From: Cytospora piceicola
Lineage: Eukaryota; Ascomycota; Sordariomycetes; Diaporthales; Cytosporaceae
Direction: 5' to 3'
Assembly (NCBI GenBank): GCA_023375675.1
Contig: JALQBC010000015.1
Span: 186,001-250,000 of the forward strand
DNA length: 64,000 nt
A program made the translations under genes and the position numbers. The notes below the pieces were generated by a model. The model saw nothing but the letters and a program-made list of their open reading frames with translations. It made no database searches and was not told where the DNA came from. Each line of letters begins with the position of its first letter. Position 1 is the first letter of the stretch. Positions 44,833 through 55,667 of the stretch are shown one piece after another.

Positions 44833-45282
44833 TTCACTGCAATTTTAGGCCCACCGAGGGGCCCATACAGTCAAACTAGCCCGCTGCATGTTATGTCGAC
44901 CGTTCCGAGTGCGGCGAGGGTTTTAACCCTGCAGGTTACTCCCTGTCGTCCGAAGTACCTCACTTTAATTCCAAGCCACAATGCCATACTTTAAAAACTT
45001 CGAACAACGCTCCTCTTTCTTTCTGGAAAGGGCCGGCTGGGGTGAAGGGGCGAGTCCGGCGAGAGGCCGGTACGGCTGTACCCGAATTTCAAGAGGACGG
45101 ACCCGGGATACATACTTACGGTCCTCCAGCAAGAGGGAGCTATAGTGACCGGAGCATCACCTCAAAGATTGTATATCACAATGTCTATGTAGCTGTATTT
45201 CACTGCAATTCTAGGGGCTCACACGGCGGCTTGTGTGTCTTGGTCGTTGTGTCTTTCACTGCAATTTTAGGCCTGGCGAGGG
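44833..45282 (+). repeat. Three dispersed direct copies of TTCACTGCAATTTTAGG
   Basis: Copies start at 44833, 45199 and 45255, all in the same orientation. The second has one C for T. Copies one and three continue into small GC hairpins of similar form (GGCCC..GGGCC and AGGCC..GGCCT). No coding context. They could be remnants of a decayed element or regulatory sites. Confidence 0.65.
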
Positions 45283-45673
45283 CCTAACACGTCGGCTTTG
45301 AGCTCTCGGAGCCGGTTGCGGCCAATTGCCGCCACTAACCCGATTTGACGTCTTGACCCCTGTTCTCATCTAAATTCCACCCCTAGACACTTTGACGACA
45401 AGAGGTACCTAGGACAATATCTTAGAATCTTTTACGACTTACTATTGTTCCTAGGTATCTAGTGGTATATCAAGAGGCGGCTGCTCTTTACAGACTCACG
45501 GTCATACCAGGCCTTATACAGCTCAAACCGCATCACGGCCATCGAGTTTGCTGTCCTTTGTCTCACTCGACCTTGGAAGTCAGCCGGGCTGTCTGATCAC
45601 TCACCTGGCAACCCTCACGCAGTACTCGGTTGAGCCATTCATTAAGTCAAGTTGCGCCTTTGTATAAACGGCC

Positions 45674-45718
45674 ATGGATAGTTCCAACGGCTCTGAGCCT
45701 AGAGGGCGTCAAAGGTAA
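45674..45718 (+). promoter_or_regulatory. Upstream ORF in the STE14 leader, overlapping a splice donor
   Basis: ATG at 45674 opens a 14-residue frame (MDSSNGSEPRGRQR) ending in TAA. The same bases form a strong donor, AG|GTAAGA, and a CTAG acceptor ends at 45868, five nt before the STE14 ATG. If that intron is removed the upstream frame loses its stop and runs past the main start in another frame. Transcript structure is unknown. Confidence 0.5.
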
Positions 45719-45873
45719 GAAAGGATTCATTTCAAAATTTCTCGTAACTCTACTTGCCCCCGTTTCTTTCACCAGCGGCTCCCTCCTCTTCTTCCAAAGG
45801 ACCACATGAGATACCTACCTGATCTCATTCCTCGAATTGATCTGCCTTGCATCTTCAAAACCAACTAGTGAAG

Positions 45874-46890
45874 ATGGCCTCTACGAGCTCATCCACCACG
45901 CATCTCCCGCCTCCTCCCAAGGCTTCCCCCAGGCCCCAGGAAGATGATGCCGAGAAATCATATTCTCTGCGCACGTCAGGCCGGGAGAGCAGCTCCAGTC
46001 GCAGCAGGCGGCGTTCCATAGCTCACATCGCCTTGCTCGAAACCCAGGCCTCACAAACACAAAACGGGGCCCTAAACCGCCCCTCCCCTCTGTCCTCATT
46101 GATGCCACCCGAGGCTGACACTCTCCCCACCCTCAGCCCGGCAGCCCAGTCGCAGTTTGAGGCATACAGCCCCGACAAGCCCTACTTCCCAGGCCAGCCC
46201 AAGTCCCTCGCGGGCATCGCCCTGCGCGCCTTCTGCCTGGGCGCCGCCCTCGCCGTCGGCGCCATCAGCACCGTCACCGTCCTGCTCGTGACGTCCAGCC
46301 CGCTGTGGCGCCTCCCCTTCTTCCTCACCGCCCTGGCGACCTTCCACTTCCTCGAGTTCTGGACCACGGCCGCCTACAACACGCGCGAGGCCGACGTCTC
46401 GTCCTTCCTGCTGACGGCCAACTGGCCCGCCTACGCCATCGCCCACACCGCCGCCGCCGCCGAGTGCCTCGTCACCAACGCCCTGTTCCCCGGCCGCGCG
46501 TGGGCGCCCCTCCACCTCGGCACCCTGCTCATGCTGGCCGGCGTCCTCCTCGTCGTCGTCGGCCAGGCCGCCCGCAGCGCCGCCATGGTCCAGGCGGGCC
46601 CGAGCTTCAACCACATCGTGCAGCAGACGCAGAAGCGCGAGCACACCCTGGTCACGACGGGCATCTACGGGACCTTCAGGCACCCTAGCTACTTCGGCTT
46701 CTTCTGGTGGGGCCTGGGGACGCAGCTTGCTATGGGAAATGTGGTGTGTTTCGTTGCTTATGCGGCGGTGCTGTGGCGGTTCTTCTCGACGAGGATTATG
46801 CACGAGGAGTTGTTCTTGGTCAAGTTCTTTGGGGACGAGTACGTCGATTACAGGAAGAAGACGGGGACCAAGATCCCCTTTGTGCCCTGA
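45874..46890 (+). CDS. STE14: Protein-S-isoprenylcysteine O-methyltransferase (Ste14/ICMT)
   Basis: A single exon, 338 aa from ATG 45874. The enzyme methylates the exposed C-terminal isoprenylcysteine of CAAX proteins such as Ras and mating pheromone, in the ER membrane. About 115 polar, Ser-rich residues precede several membrane spans (for example LAGIALRAFCLGAALAVGAI). The ICMT core is clear: GIYGTFRHPSYFGFFWWGLG, then RIMHEELFLVKFFGDEYVDY, which bind AdoMet. The N-terminal extension is long compared with yeast Ste14 (239 aa) but common in filamentous fungi. A non-ATG in-frame start upstream was not used. Confidence 0.95.
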   Translation: MASTSSSTTHLPPPPKASPRPQEDDAEKSYSLRTSGRESSSSRSRRRSIAHIALLETQASQTQNGALNRPSPLSSLMPPEADTLPTLSPAAQSQFEAYSPDKPYFPGQPKSLAGIALRAFCLGAALAVGAISTVTVLLVTSSPLWRLPFFLTALATFHFLEFWTTAAYNTREADVSSFLLTANWPAYAIAHTAAAAECLVTNALFPGRAWAPLHLGTLLMLAGVLLVVVGQAARSAAMVQAGPSFNHIVQQTQKREHTLVTTGIYGTFRHPSYFGFFWWGLGTQLAMGNVVCFVAYAAVLWRFFSTRIMHEELFLVKFFGDEYVDYRKKTGTKIPFVP

Positions 46891-48010
46891 GTTTGTTCAG
46901 GCAAGGGTGTTGATGTCGGTGTGGTAACTGGATTGGACTGGGTAGTGGGCGGAGTTGATCGGGGGTTTGTACGAGTCGCCGCCCCTGTGAGCTGATGGCG
47001 ATCGAGATTTCTGGAGATAGTCATGAATGCACAACATCGACTGAGTACGGCCTACAGAAGCTTAGATGTTGTCAGTATCAAGTGGCAGGGCCTGAGTGAC
47101 GACCCAGCCGTATGAGTGAACTACAAACTCCGAAAGCTGGGGCTACTACGCGATAGCCCTCCTTCTGGGCCCTCCCAAGGTCTCCGAGTAAATAGACATT
47201 TGCTCTCGAAGTCACACAAGTGGTAGTTGAACCCACTGATAGAAACACAAGCGGTGTACGCTTCTAAGTCTGACCACGTGAGATCCCAGCCCAGCTGCAC
47301 ATGACCACCCCATCTCGCCCATGCTCACGCTTGGCTGCCACATACCCCCGGCGCCACATCCAGAAGCAGCAGTACCGGCAGCAGGCGCTTGTAAACACAA
47401 GCCTTACCCTATCCTATCACCGGGCGATAGTGTATTGGCCCTTTCGGAAAGGCCACTTGAGCGAGGCAGTCTAATATGCCATCTTATCAGCACTAAGAGC
47501 CAAAAAGCTATCGAATCATTCTTATCGGCCCTCAGAGAGATGTAGGCTGCGCAAGCAGCCGAACTCTTTTGACTTTTTGACTGGTCTAGGCACCTCCAAA
47601 GCCTTTAGGGGATGACCTCGCTGATTAAGGCGTAAACTTGCACTGTATCTTATCTTGCTCTTGTGCTGCTCATCTTGCGGTTATTAGAATGCGCATTGCA
47701 GCTACTAGTTGATCATGCCAGCCTGACACGTCGCCAATGCTGAAAGGTTGCTCATCGTTGCTCATCATATGCTTCCCCAGAAGCATAGAGATCACTAGAG
47801 CATCGCCATCATATTACTGTGGAAGTCTTTGTAACCTGCACACCCTCCGCGTTTTGGCCTTGTGGATTGCCCTTATTTGAATAAATTGTCGCTTTCTATC
47901 TAGACTACACACTTACAATCCACACTGTCTAAAGCAAGAATATACTCCAAGGGACGCTAACAAACAAAAAAACAAATCCAACGCTGTTACTATGCTTTTG
48001 AGAGATCTCA
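46891..48010. other. Convergent intergenic region, 1.1 kb, no gene recognised
   Basis: Between the STE14 stop and the DGAT1 stop. Short open frames only, none supported. No repeat stands out. Confidence 0.55.
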
Positions 48011-49862
48011 TCATTTTGCCTTCTCAGCATTCCACTTCTCACTGATACTCCCGTATTTCAACTGCCAGGCGTAGAAGTAACATAACGCAGCAAAGGGCTG
48101 TCCGAAGGTCGTAAACGTCACCCAGAAGATGCAGTTGCCGATCATCTTCTTGCTCGGTGAGTTTGCCTTCTCGAAGCGCTTGGTCAGGGCGACGAGGGGC
48201 AGTTGGATTATCATGCCTAAAAATGCGATACCTAACGGGGGGCGTCCGCAAGTCAGCAGCTGATAACGGGACCACAGGGCTGGGGTGGGGGGTTGTTGAC
48301 TTACCGATGATGTTGTGCGTGGGAACCCCGACGGCCAGTTCGTGCAGGAGTGCCGAGATCGTGAAGACCACAATCGCCGAGAAATTGTATGACCAACCCC
48401 TGCCCATGAGTGGCGAAAAGACGTGACGCCTGAAGTAGCTCGTCACCGGCTTGTTCCAAGTTCGCCAGTAAGTGCCCAGACTGTCGCTGTTCCACCCTGT
48501 TACAAAGTGTCAGTGAAGCTGTTCTCATCCGGCAGATGCCCAATCTGACCACCAGAATCGACCTCAACTTACAGTCATCATAGAACGAGCGATCCGCAAA
48601 CCTCATGACCTCCGCCAGAGCGTTCAGGCCGGACTGGAACAGCGCAAAGAATCCCGCCAGCCATATGACGAGCGAGATGGTCGACAGCTTCAGCGTCCTC
48701 TCCGCCATGGCGGCCAGGTCCCAGTCGTTGAGCGCCTTGAAGGAGTTCTGGAGGGTCGGCGCAGCATACTGCGCACTCAACAGCCACATGACCATGCAAA
48801 GGCTGGCGGCCTCCGCTACTCTCTTGGCCAGAAACAGCCACCTGATCTTCTCCGTCCGTGGGTACACGGGCTGGTAGACCAGGGTCGGCGCCCACCAGAA
48901 GTAACAGAGGTTCCCGAAGGTTATGTTCTCCGGGTACGGGCAGGACCGGTACAGCTCAGGGATGGCCTCGAGCTCGCCCGTCTGTGGGTGCAGATACGCG
49001 TGCCTGAGGTCCCGGTTGGTCAAGGCGTAGGAAGCCGTCTTGAGCCAGACGATGATGGCGTGCATCTCCACGATGGTGCCGATGAGCGGGTGGTTCACGT
49101 AGTAGTAGATGACGAGGGACGTGATGACGAGCGCGGTGGAGATGTTGGCAAAGTGCAGTCCCACTATGGTCCGCCAGCGGCTCCTGAACCGAGACTGCTC
49201 GTCCGGGGTCGGGGAGGCCCTGCCGTCCTTCTTCTTGTAGTTGAAGTCGTGCAGGCGCTGGGTGCGCGCCTCGTATGCTGACAAGAGCTCGATCAGGTAG
49301 GCGATGAGCAGGCAGCATGGCACGAGGGTGTACAGCACCACACCGACCTGGATGTCTTGCTTGCGGAAGTCATGGCATTTTACGCATATGAGCACGCCGT
49401 ACTGGATCGATGTCAGTCTCTTATATATCACACCATGATGAGAAGAGTAAAGGGTGGGGGGACCGACCTTCTGGATGTTTTCGATCAGGAGACGGAGGTT
49501 TCCCGCAACTGTTCATTTGTTGGCACATGTCACACAAAAGATTCTCCAACGTAAGATCTGAGGGCTATCAACTCACTGAGAACAATGAGTCCCAGGTTCC
49601 TGAAACCAAGAAAACTTGGCGTCTCAGTGGCGTCATGGCTCAAGGTAGACGGCCTGTCCTTCGAGTGTACGGCTGCAAAATGACGATATTTCCTTTGGGC
49701 AAGAGCCTTCTTCAGCTCTCTGGTATCGATTGAGACTCCGTTGGTATGCGTAGTATCGTTCTCGGTCTCGGTCTCGGTCTCTAATGGGGAGGGGCTGATA
49801 GTGATTCGAGGGACCACAGTGGCAGTGGTGGCATCTGCGCCACTTGAGACTGCAGTATCCAT
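48011..49862 (-). CDS. DGAT1: Diacylglycerol O-acyltransferase, DGAT1 (MBOAT) type
   Basis: Five exons, 49862-49577, 49508-49468, 49401-48573, 48496-48305 and 48231-48011, give 522 aa. The enzyme makes triacylglycerol from diacylglycerol and acyl-CoA in the ER. The MBOAT signature FYDDWWNS is assembled across the exon 3/4 junction and is followed by WRTWNKPV. The catalytic His lies in ALLHELAVGVPTH, and FLGMIIQLPLV is DGAT1-like and unlike sterol acyltransferases. About eight or nine membrane spans. The first about 100 residues are polar. The start at MDTAVSSG is the first in-frame ATG. A weak GTCGGT donor ends exon 2, but the phase closes. The gene diverges from PFS2. Confidence 0.92.
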
Positions 49863-50710
49863 CCCAATGGCATGAACAGACTTTGTTTCCTTGTCCAACG
49901 AGTGTACACGTGGAGATTGTATGATGATTGACGAGATATACTAGTTGTTGAGGTGTCAAAGGGAGGGTTCGCTTATATGTATGTGTGTATAAATATCACA
50001 TGTATATTCAAAAAGGGGCGAGGCCGAAGGCGCGATTGAGATGGAGTGATTCTCCAAAAAAGGGTTTCTCTTCATGCAACCAGCAATTGGGAAAGTTTAC
50101 CAGGCCCGGGCGCAGAATGGGGTGCATACGGGATATCCGAATGGCCAAGGTGCACAATGATAATATTTTGGGAGCCTCTAATTAAGCAGAAGTATAGTAC
50201 CTACCCCGTGAAAACGATGACCTTGAGGAGGTCGTCACTGATATCATTGAGATCATAATGTTAGACTAGATGAGATCCGGAATGAGACTTGGCAGTGGGC
50301 AGTAACCCTGGATCCTAGCACCCCTGCTGTGTGTACTGCCGAGGTACGTACACGCCTAAGTACCTAGGCCGCTACTTAGGACCCTGCTCAGGACCCCCTG
50401 TACTGCAGGCGAGTATACAATCCATGAGTACCTACACAGGTACCCCGGTCTCTTTGTTCTCGGGCCGAAAATTGGCCGACGTCAACTGAGAGGCACCTGG
50501 CAAGTGGTCCAAGCTCCCTTAACCAGCTCCGGTACGCGAGATCCACTTTGAGCATATCGCAGCATCAATCTCACCTTCTCATCTTCATCACTTCGCGACT
50601 ATATCTCACCACGCTCACTTACTCTTCACCTATCTCTCATATATCAATAACCAACCCATTTTTGAACCCGAAGAGCCTCAATCCCAGTTCTGTATGGGAT
50701 CATAGCGACT
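49863..50710. promoter_or_regulatory. Bidirectional intergenic region, DGAT1 / PFS2
   Basis: 848 nt between divergent start codons, with clusters of TACCTAGG and GTACCT half-palindromes at about 50343-50445. No gene in it. Confidence 0.5.
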
Positions 50711-52774
50711 ATGGCTTACGTCCCCAGGAGGGACTACGACCGGGGTGGTCGAGGAGGAGGAGGAGGAGGTGGAGGTGGAGGAGGAGGAGATGATGGAGGC
50801 TATGATGGTTTCATGAAGGCCAAGGGCAGGCGTAAGTTCTGACCGTTTCCTTGACAAACCCAGTACCCTTCATCTCGACAATGAACTGTAGGGATCGTTG
50901 CTGACCATTTGGACACTATACAGGGCCTGTTACTGACTACGGCGCTACGGTCAACCATTGGATGCGCCATCGCCAGCCCAAATACAAGGGTTCATATCAA
51001 GGCGAACTTGAGAGGCCAAGCCCTAGTTACCTGATCGATGTAAGTTGTCCTTCACGGCTGTGTAGATCCTTGCTTACGAAGTCTGTAGATGCTCCCACCG
51101 GTGGCCAGGCCAACCAATGCTGCAGACTCGATACCAGGCCGCTGGGTTCATCAGTCCCTGAACAAGGTTAAACACCCCGTTAATGTGGTTCGATGGACTC
51201 CGGAAGGTCGCCGTCTTTTGACCGCTTCCAGCAGCGGTGAATTCACTCTGTGGAACGGCACGGCCTTCAACTTCGAAACCATCATGCAGGCCCACGATTC
51301 CGCCATCCGCGCTCTCGAGTACTCCAACAGCGACGACTGGTTGATATCGGCGGACCACGATGGTGTTATCAAGTATTGGCAACCTAATTTCAATAACGTC
51401 GAAAGTATCCGTGGTCACCACGACGCCATCAGGGACCTCGCAATTGCCCCCACCGACTCCAAGTTCGTCACAGCTTCTGATGACTCCACACTCAAAATCT
51501 TCGACTTCGCTGCTGGCCGTGAAGATACTACTCTGACTGGTCACGGATGGGATGCCAAAACTTGCGACTGGCACCCTACAAAGGGACTCGTCGTCTCGGG
51601 CTCCAAGGACCATCTGGTCAAGCTCTGGGATCCACGAAATGGTCGCTGTCTTTCCACCTTGCATGGACACAAGAACACAGTTACAAAGGTTCTATTTGAG
51701 CGTGTTGCCGGAATGTGTCTGGCAACCGCTGGTCGAGATCAGACTGCTCGTGTCTTTGACCTGCGAATGATGCGGGACATCTGCCTGATTCGGGGACATG
51801 AAAAAGACGTGTCCACACTTACCTGGCATCCTGTCCATGCCAATCTGCTCAGCACCGGTGGTGGTGATGGTGCTCTCTTCCACTACCTCTTGGACGAAGC
51901 AAATGCTCCAGAAGGGCACTCGTCCTCGGTCGCCGTCTACGATGCCCCAGACCCAGAGACCGCTCCTGCTCAAACGATCTACCCAGCCCACAAAATCCCA
52001 TTCGCGCATGACATGGCCATCTGGTCATTGGACTGGCACCCTCTAGGCCACATTCTAGCATCTGGTTCCAATGATCGTCTCACACGGTTCTGGACACGGG
52101 CGAGACCTGGCGACACAGATTATCTCAAGGACCAGTATCATATCGGCGAAGCTGCGGCTGTGGCAGGAGGCACCTTTGTCGGATCCAAGAACCGGAGACA
52201 GAGGCAAGAGGAGGAAGCACAAGAAGCCGAGGACGAGATGGAGGGCCTGGAAGACCAGAAAATGCCTCTCAAATCAGCTTCCGCGTTCCCTGGTATTGGC
52301 ATCCCTGGGCTGCCACTACCCGGTACGGGGGCAATAGCTCCACCTCCAATGATTCCTGGTGTCGGCGGTTCCTCGGGTCCTGGTATGCCGCCGAATCTTC
52401 CATTCCCTATACCTCCTCCAGGCATGAATGGAATGGCACCACCCATCCTTCCCCCGGGGCTCGACCCGAACAACCCGCCCGACCTGGCCATGATCGCAGA
52501 GATGATGCAGAAGGCCGGCATCCCACTTCCCCCACCTCCCGGAAGCGGAATGGCCCCTCCGCCTCCTGGTATGCTTCCTCCTGGTTTCATCCCTCCTCCA
52601 CCCAATTCTCAGCTCCCGCCCGGCTTCCAACCCCCGCCCATCCCGATACCAGGAATGGATGCTGGGGCTGCAGCTAGGGAGGCTGCCTCGGCTAGAAGGA
52701 GAGCACCTCTACCGAGCCAGGAGGAGAGTCTGAAGATGGAGCAGAAGAGGGGTCATTATACCCGCCCGCATTAG
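50711..52774 (+). CDS. PFS2: Polyadenylation factor subunit 2 (WDR33/Pfs2)
   Basis: Exons 50711-50831, 50924-51039 and 51089-52774 give 640 aa. Pfs2 is the WD-repeat scaffold of the cleavage and polyadenylation factor and helps recognise the AAUAAA-like signal. A Gly-rich head (about 14-32) precedes the conserved [17 protein letters not shown]. Seven WD40 repeats follow (for example [22 protein letters not shown] and [11 protein letters not shown]), then a long Pro/Gly/Met-rich tail, typical of filamentous-fungal and animal forms and absent in yeast. The start [13 protein letters not shown] is the only ATG in frame with the WD region across the first junction (GRRPVTDYG). Confidence 0.95.
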
Positions 52775-54593
52775 ACAGGCAGTGTTGAAGAAGATGCAAT
52801 GAATGGTGTTTTGATGCGAAGAGGGCGAACATGACAGCAGCGGAACAACCGAAGAGCCTGGCATACTTGAACTCCCTCCATCCAACGAGACTATATTGTC
52901 TTCGAGTACTGCTGAGAAGGCGCAAGTTGCGAATTACCGTATTGGGGTGTTCCAGCGACACAGCGACCCGATGCCCTGAGGGTCATTCTGGAATCAATCG
53001 GCCTTGTTGTCAGTTAACAGCGAGGACCGCACCTATCTGCGACCATTATTTTGGAATGTCCGTTCTGTTTACTCTCGGAAGGGTGACATACTAGCAACCT
53101 CAAAGTCCGCTCTGATGAGGACATATATCTTAGTTATTGCTTGACGTCGTTCGAAACGGTGTTGACTGAACATCTATCTGTAGGGACGATCTCGAGGACA
53201 AAGTTCTTTGTGGACTGTTGAGACGGGCCGCGCTATCTCGGAAGAATTACTGGCAATGCAGTGCGCGGGCCAGTCCACTGGTTAGCCGACTCCCCAGCCT
53301 TGTGTACAAATTGAAGTACACTTTGGGAGGCAGAGCACGGTAGTGATCCACAGTCATGCGCCAGGCTATTGGACATGTCAGTGGCATATCAGGATCCAAT
53401 GCTTCTTTGGCCACAACGCGGTCAAATCATGCCAGGTGACGAGGAGGTTCGAGCCCGGAAGGTTCCATGAGCAGGAAGACAGCTTCAGATGCTGTCTTAT
53501 TTATAGCCTCAGCAGTCGTGTCGGTCTAACGGGGCAAGCTTCGTTCACCAGTGACTTCAAGCGGAGAGTTGGAGCATAATAGAAGCAGAATTACCAGTTG
53601 TGAACGTCGACTTTTCCATCTTGGGAGTTACTGTGATGACTCTTTGTGAAACGAGCTCTTGTCGAACCCTTCGTGTTGACAACTTGGACCACTTCCAGTT
53701 GATACAATTCCTTCGCCAATCAGATAGCATCTTCTTCGAGGCTTCGATATGATCCCGTACAGTACTGTTCGTCGAAATGGCAACGATGGGACAAGCAGCG
53801 GGCAGCCATACCTCCTTGATGATACCGGGCGTGATGTGATGGTCTTCTTGAAGTAGACTTGCTAAATTCCGCGTGCTTGTCACGGAGTTAGGTAGCCGAT
53901 ACAGTCACAATTTTAATCAGGTCGACCATGGCGCGGGTGGTGAGAAGTAGAACATTTCGCCGAGGCACGTGAGCCAGAATGATCCGCCCATGTGATGGAT
54001 GATCAGGGTCAGTGGCTTGCGGGTTCCCATTTCTACCGGGATAGTGGCTGCTTGTGCGGTAGGCACTCACATACCTCGTAAAAGCCGACCACGTTTAATC
54101 AGCAGAGATGTCAGGACGTAGCTCTTCGGTTCGAACAGGCTGCCTTGTCTACATACTTGGGTCTATCTACTGCACGGACGAGGTTCAGATCGGTGGTGAA
54201 CATTGCCACCCCGAGAACACTCGCACGAGCTTCATCTCTTTGGAGCCGCCCATCCTGTGAATCTTCCCCCTCGCTTCCGTCCCCGATCGAAGTTGGCATA
54301 TGTCAAGCCCAATGACAACCGAGTGTTTTCTCTCCGTGAAATGCAGAAGCCGTCAGTGCCCAATATGTAGTGGACCCGCGATGCCGACGCGGCTGTAAAA
54401 GGATATGATGATGTGCCACGCTTGAAATGCAATGCCAAAGCAACCGAGGAGTATAGATGCTCATGTCTCCGCCCGTCCATCCCTCGATTTTATACATCAG
54501 GAGGTTGGAGAGAGTGACCAGATCGGCCAATAAATCTAGTATATACGATCCATCTCATCATGAAGAGGAAGCTTCTACATCCTCTCGTCCCAT
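52775..54593. other. Intergenic, 1.8 kb, only doubtful minus-strand coding fragments
   Basis: On the minus strand, fragments at about 54299-54111, 54070-53888 and 53883-53557 read like protein in places (GRIILAHVPRRNVLLLTTRAM; IKEVWLPAACPIVAIST). Splice sites to join them were not convincing and I recognise no family. They may be a decayed gene. The rest shows nothing. Confidence 0.35.
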
Positions 54594-55667
54594 TCACTTC
54601 CTGGGGGCGGTCAGGGCCTTGGGCCCCTCCTTGCCGAAGGCCTTCTGCCGGTCAGCATACTCCTTGATGACCAGCGAGCAGGTGGTGTCGGCACACAGCC
54701 TCCGCCTCCTCTGGACGGGCAGGTTCGCGGCGAACTCGACGCCGCTGGCCCTCTCGACGGCCTCGAGGGGCACCTCGAAGTCGGTGATGGGCTTGTTGTT
54801 GGGGATGACGGCGTTGGGCAGGACGAAGGCGCCCAGGGCCACGTCGCCGCCGGCCCTGCCGTCCTCGGCGAAGATGACCTTGTAGAAGTGCGTGGGCACG
54901 GCGACGTTGGGCGGGTTCCCGATCATCTCGTACTTGGTGTACCACTTCCCGTCGGCCGGGTCCCGCCGGGGCAGGTACAGCGGCCCCGTGGCGATGCGCA
55001 CGGAGGGGTAGCGGTCCGTCAGGCGGCGGCAGAAGTCCTCAAAGTGCGCCCAGTAGTCCCGGTTGAAGCCCTCGCCGACCTGCGGGCACATGTTGCTCAG
55101 GTAGAAGGTGTCGTTCATGGCCTGCTGGCTCCACTTGCAGTCGGCGGCGGGGACCTGGTGGCCCCTGTCGTAGCCGGAGCGGAAGTAGTCCTTGAGCTTG
55201 GCGCGGAACTTCTCCGGGACGCTGTCGTCCTCGACGAAGCTGCTGTGCTTGCGGTCGCCGTTCTTGGCCGAGAGGGACGAGGGGGTGATGTGCTCGACGA
55301 CCCAGTGCGGGTTGCGCATGCGGCGGTCGTACGAGGAGACGAGGCCGGACCGCGTGGCGAGGTCGCTGACGGGGCCCGGGAAGCCGTAGTCGAAGAGCCC
55401 CGCGGGGTTGACGGGGGCGCCGAGGGCGGAGGCGGCTGGCGATGATGTGGCACCCGGCACGGGGGGCGGCGCGCCGAAGACTTGTGTGGCCGGGACGGGG
55501 GCGGGGGGAGGGAAGGCGCCCCCGGTGGAGACGGTCGTGGTAGTGGTCGTCGTGAGCTTGGCGGGCTGGTCTTTCTTGTTGTCTGGTCGCATCATAGCTG
55601 CTGCGGTGACGGCGGCGCCGGTACCAGCGCTGACAGCTGCTATTATCGCAAGGGTGGTCTTCGACAT
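54594..55667 (-). CDS. NUC1: Mitochondrial nuclease Nuc1 (endonuclease G family)
   Basis: A single exon of 357 aa. A hydrophobic N-terminal segment (residues 5-26) acts as mitochondrial import and inner-membrane signal, and a Pro/Thr-rich linker follows. The beta-beta-alpha metal nuclease domain starts near GLFDYGFPGP. The active site DRGH is at 167-170 (YDRGHQVPAAD), followed by TFYLSNMCPQ with the Mg-binding Asn. Nuc1 degrades DNA and RNA, acts in mitochondrial DNA turnover and is released during cell death. Length matches yeast Nuc1 (329 aa) with a longer linker. Confidence 0.95.
   Translation of the reverse strand: MSKTTLAIIAAVSAGTGAAVTAAAMMRPDNKKDQPAKLTTTTTTTVSTGGAFPPPAPVPATQVFGAPPPVPGATSSPAASALGAPVNPAGLFDYGFPGPVSDLATRSGLVSSYDRRMRNPHWVVEHITPSSLSAKNGDRKHSSFVEDDSVPEKFRAKLKDYFRSGYDRGHQVPAADCKWSQQAMNDTFYLSNMCPQVGEGFNRDYWAHFEDFCRRLTDRYPSVRIATGPLYLPRRDPADGKWYTKYEMIGNPPNVAVPTHFYKVIFAEDGRAGGDVALGAFVLPNAVIPNNKPITDFEVPLEAVERASGVEFAANLPVQRRRRLCADTTCSLVIKEYADRQKAFGKEGPKALTAPRK

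Larger units (their letters stand above)
44618..45873. other. Divergent intergenic region with three copies of a short motif
   Basis: Lies between the acetyltransferase and STE14 start codons. It contains three copies of an 18-nt motif (separate entry) and an upstream ORF in the STE14 leader. No other gene is visible. Confidence 0.5.
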
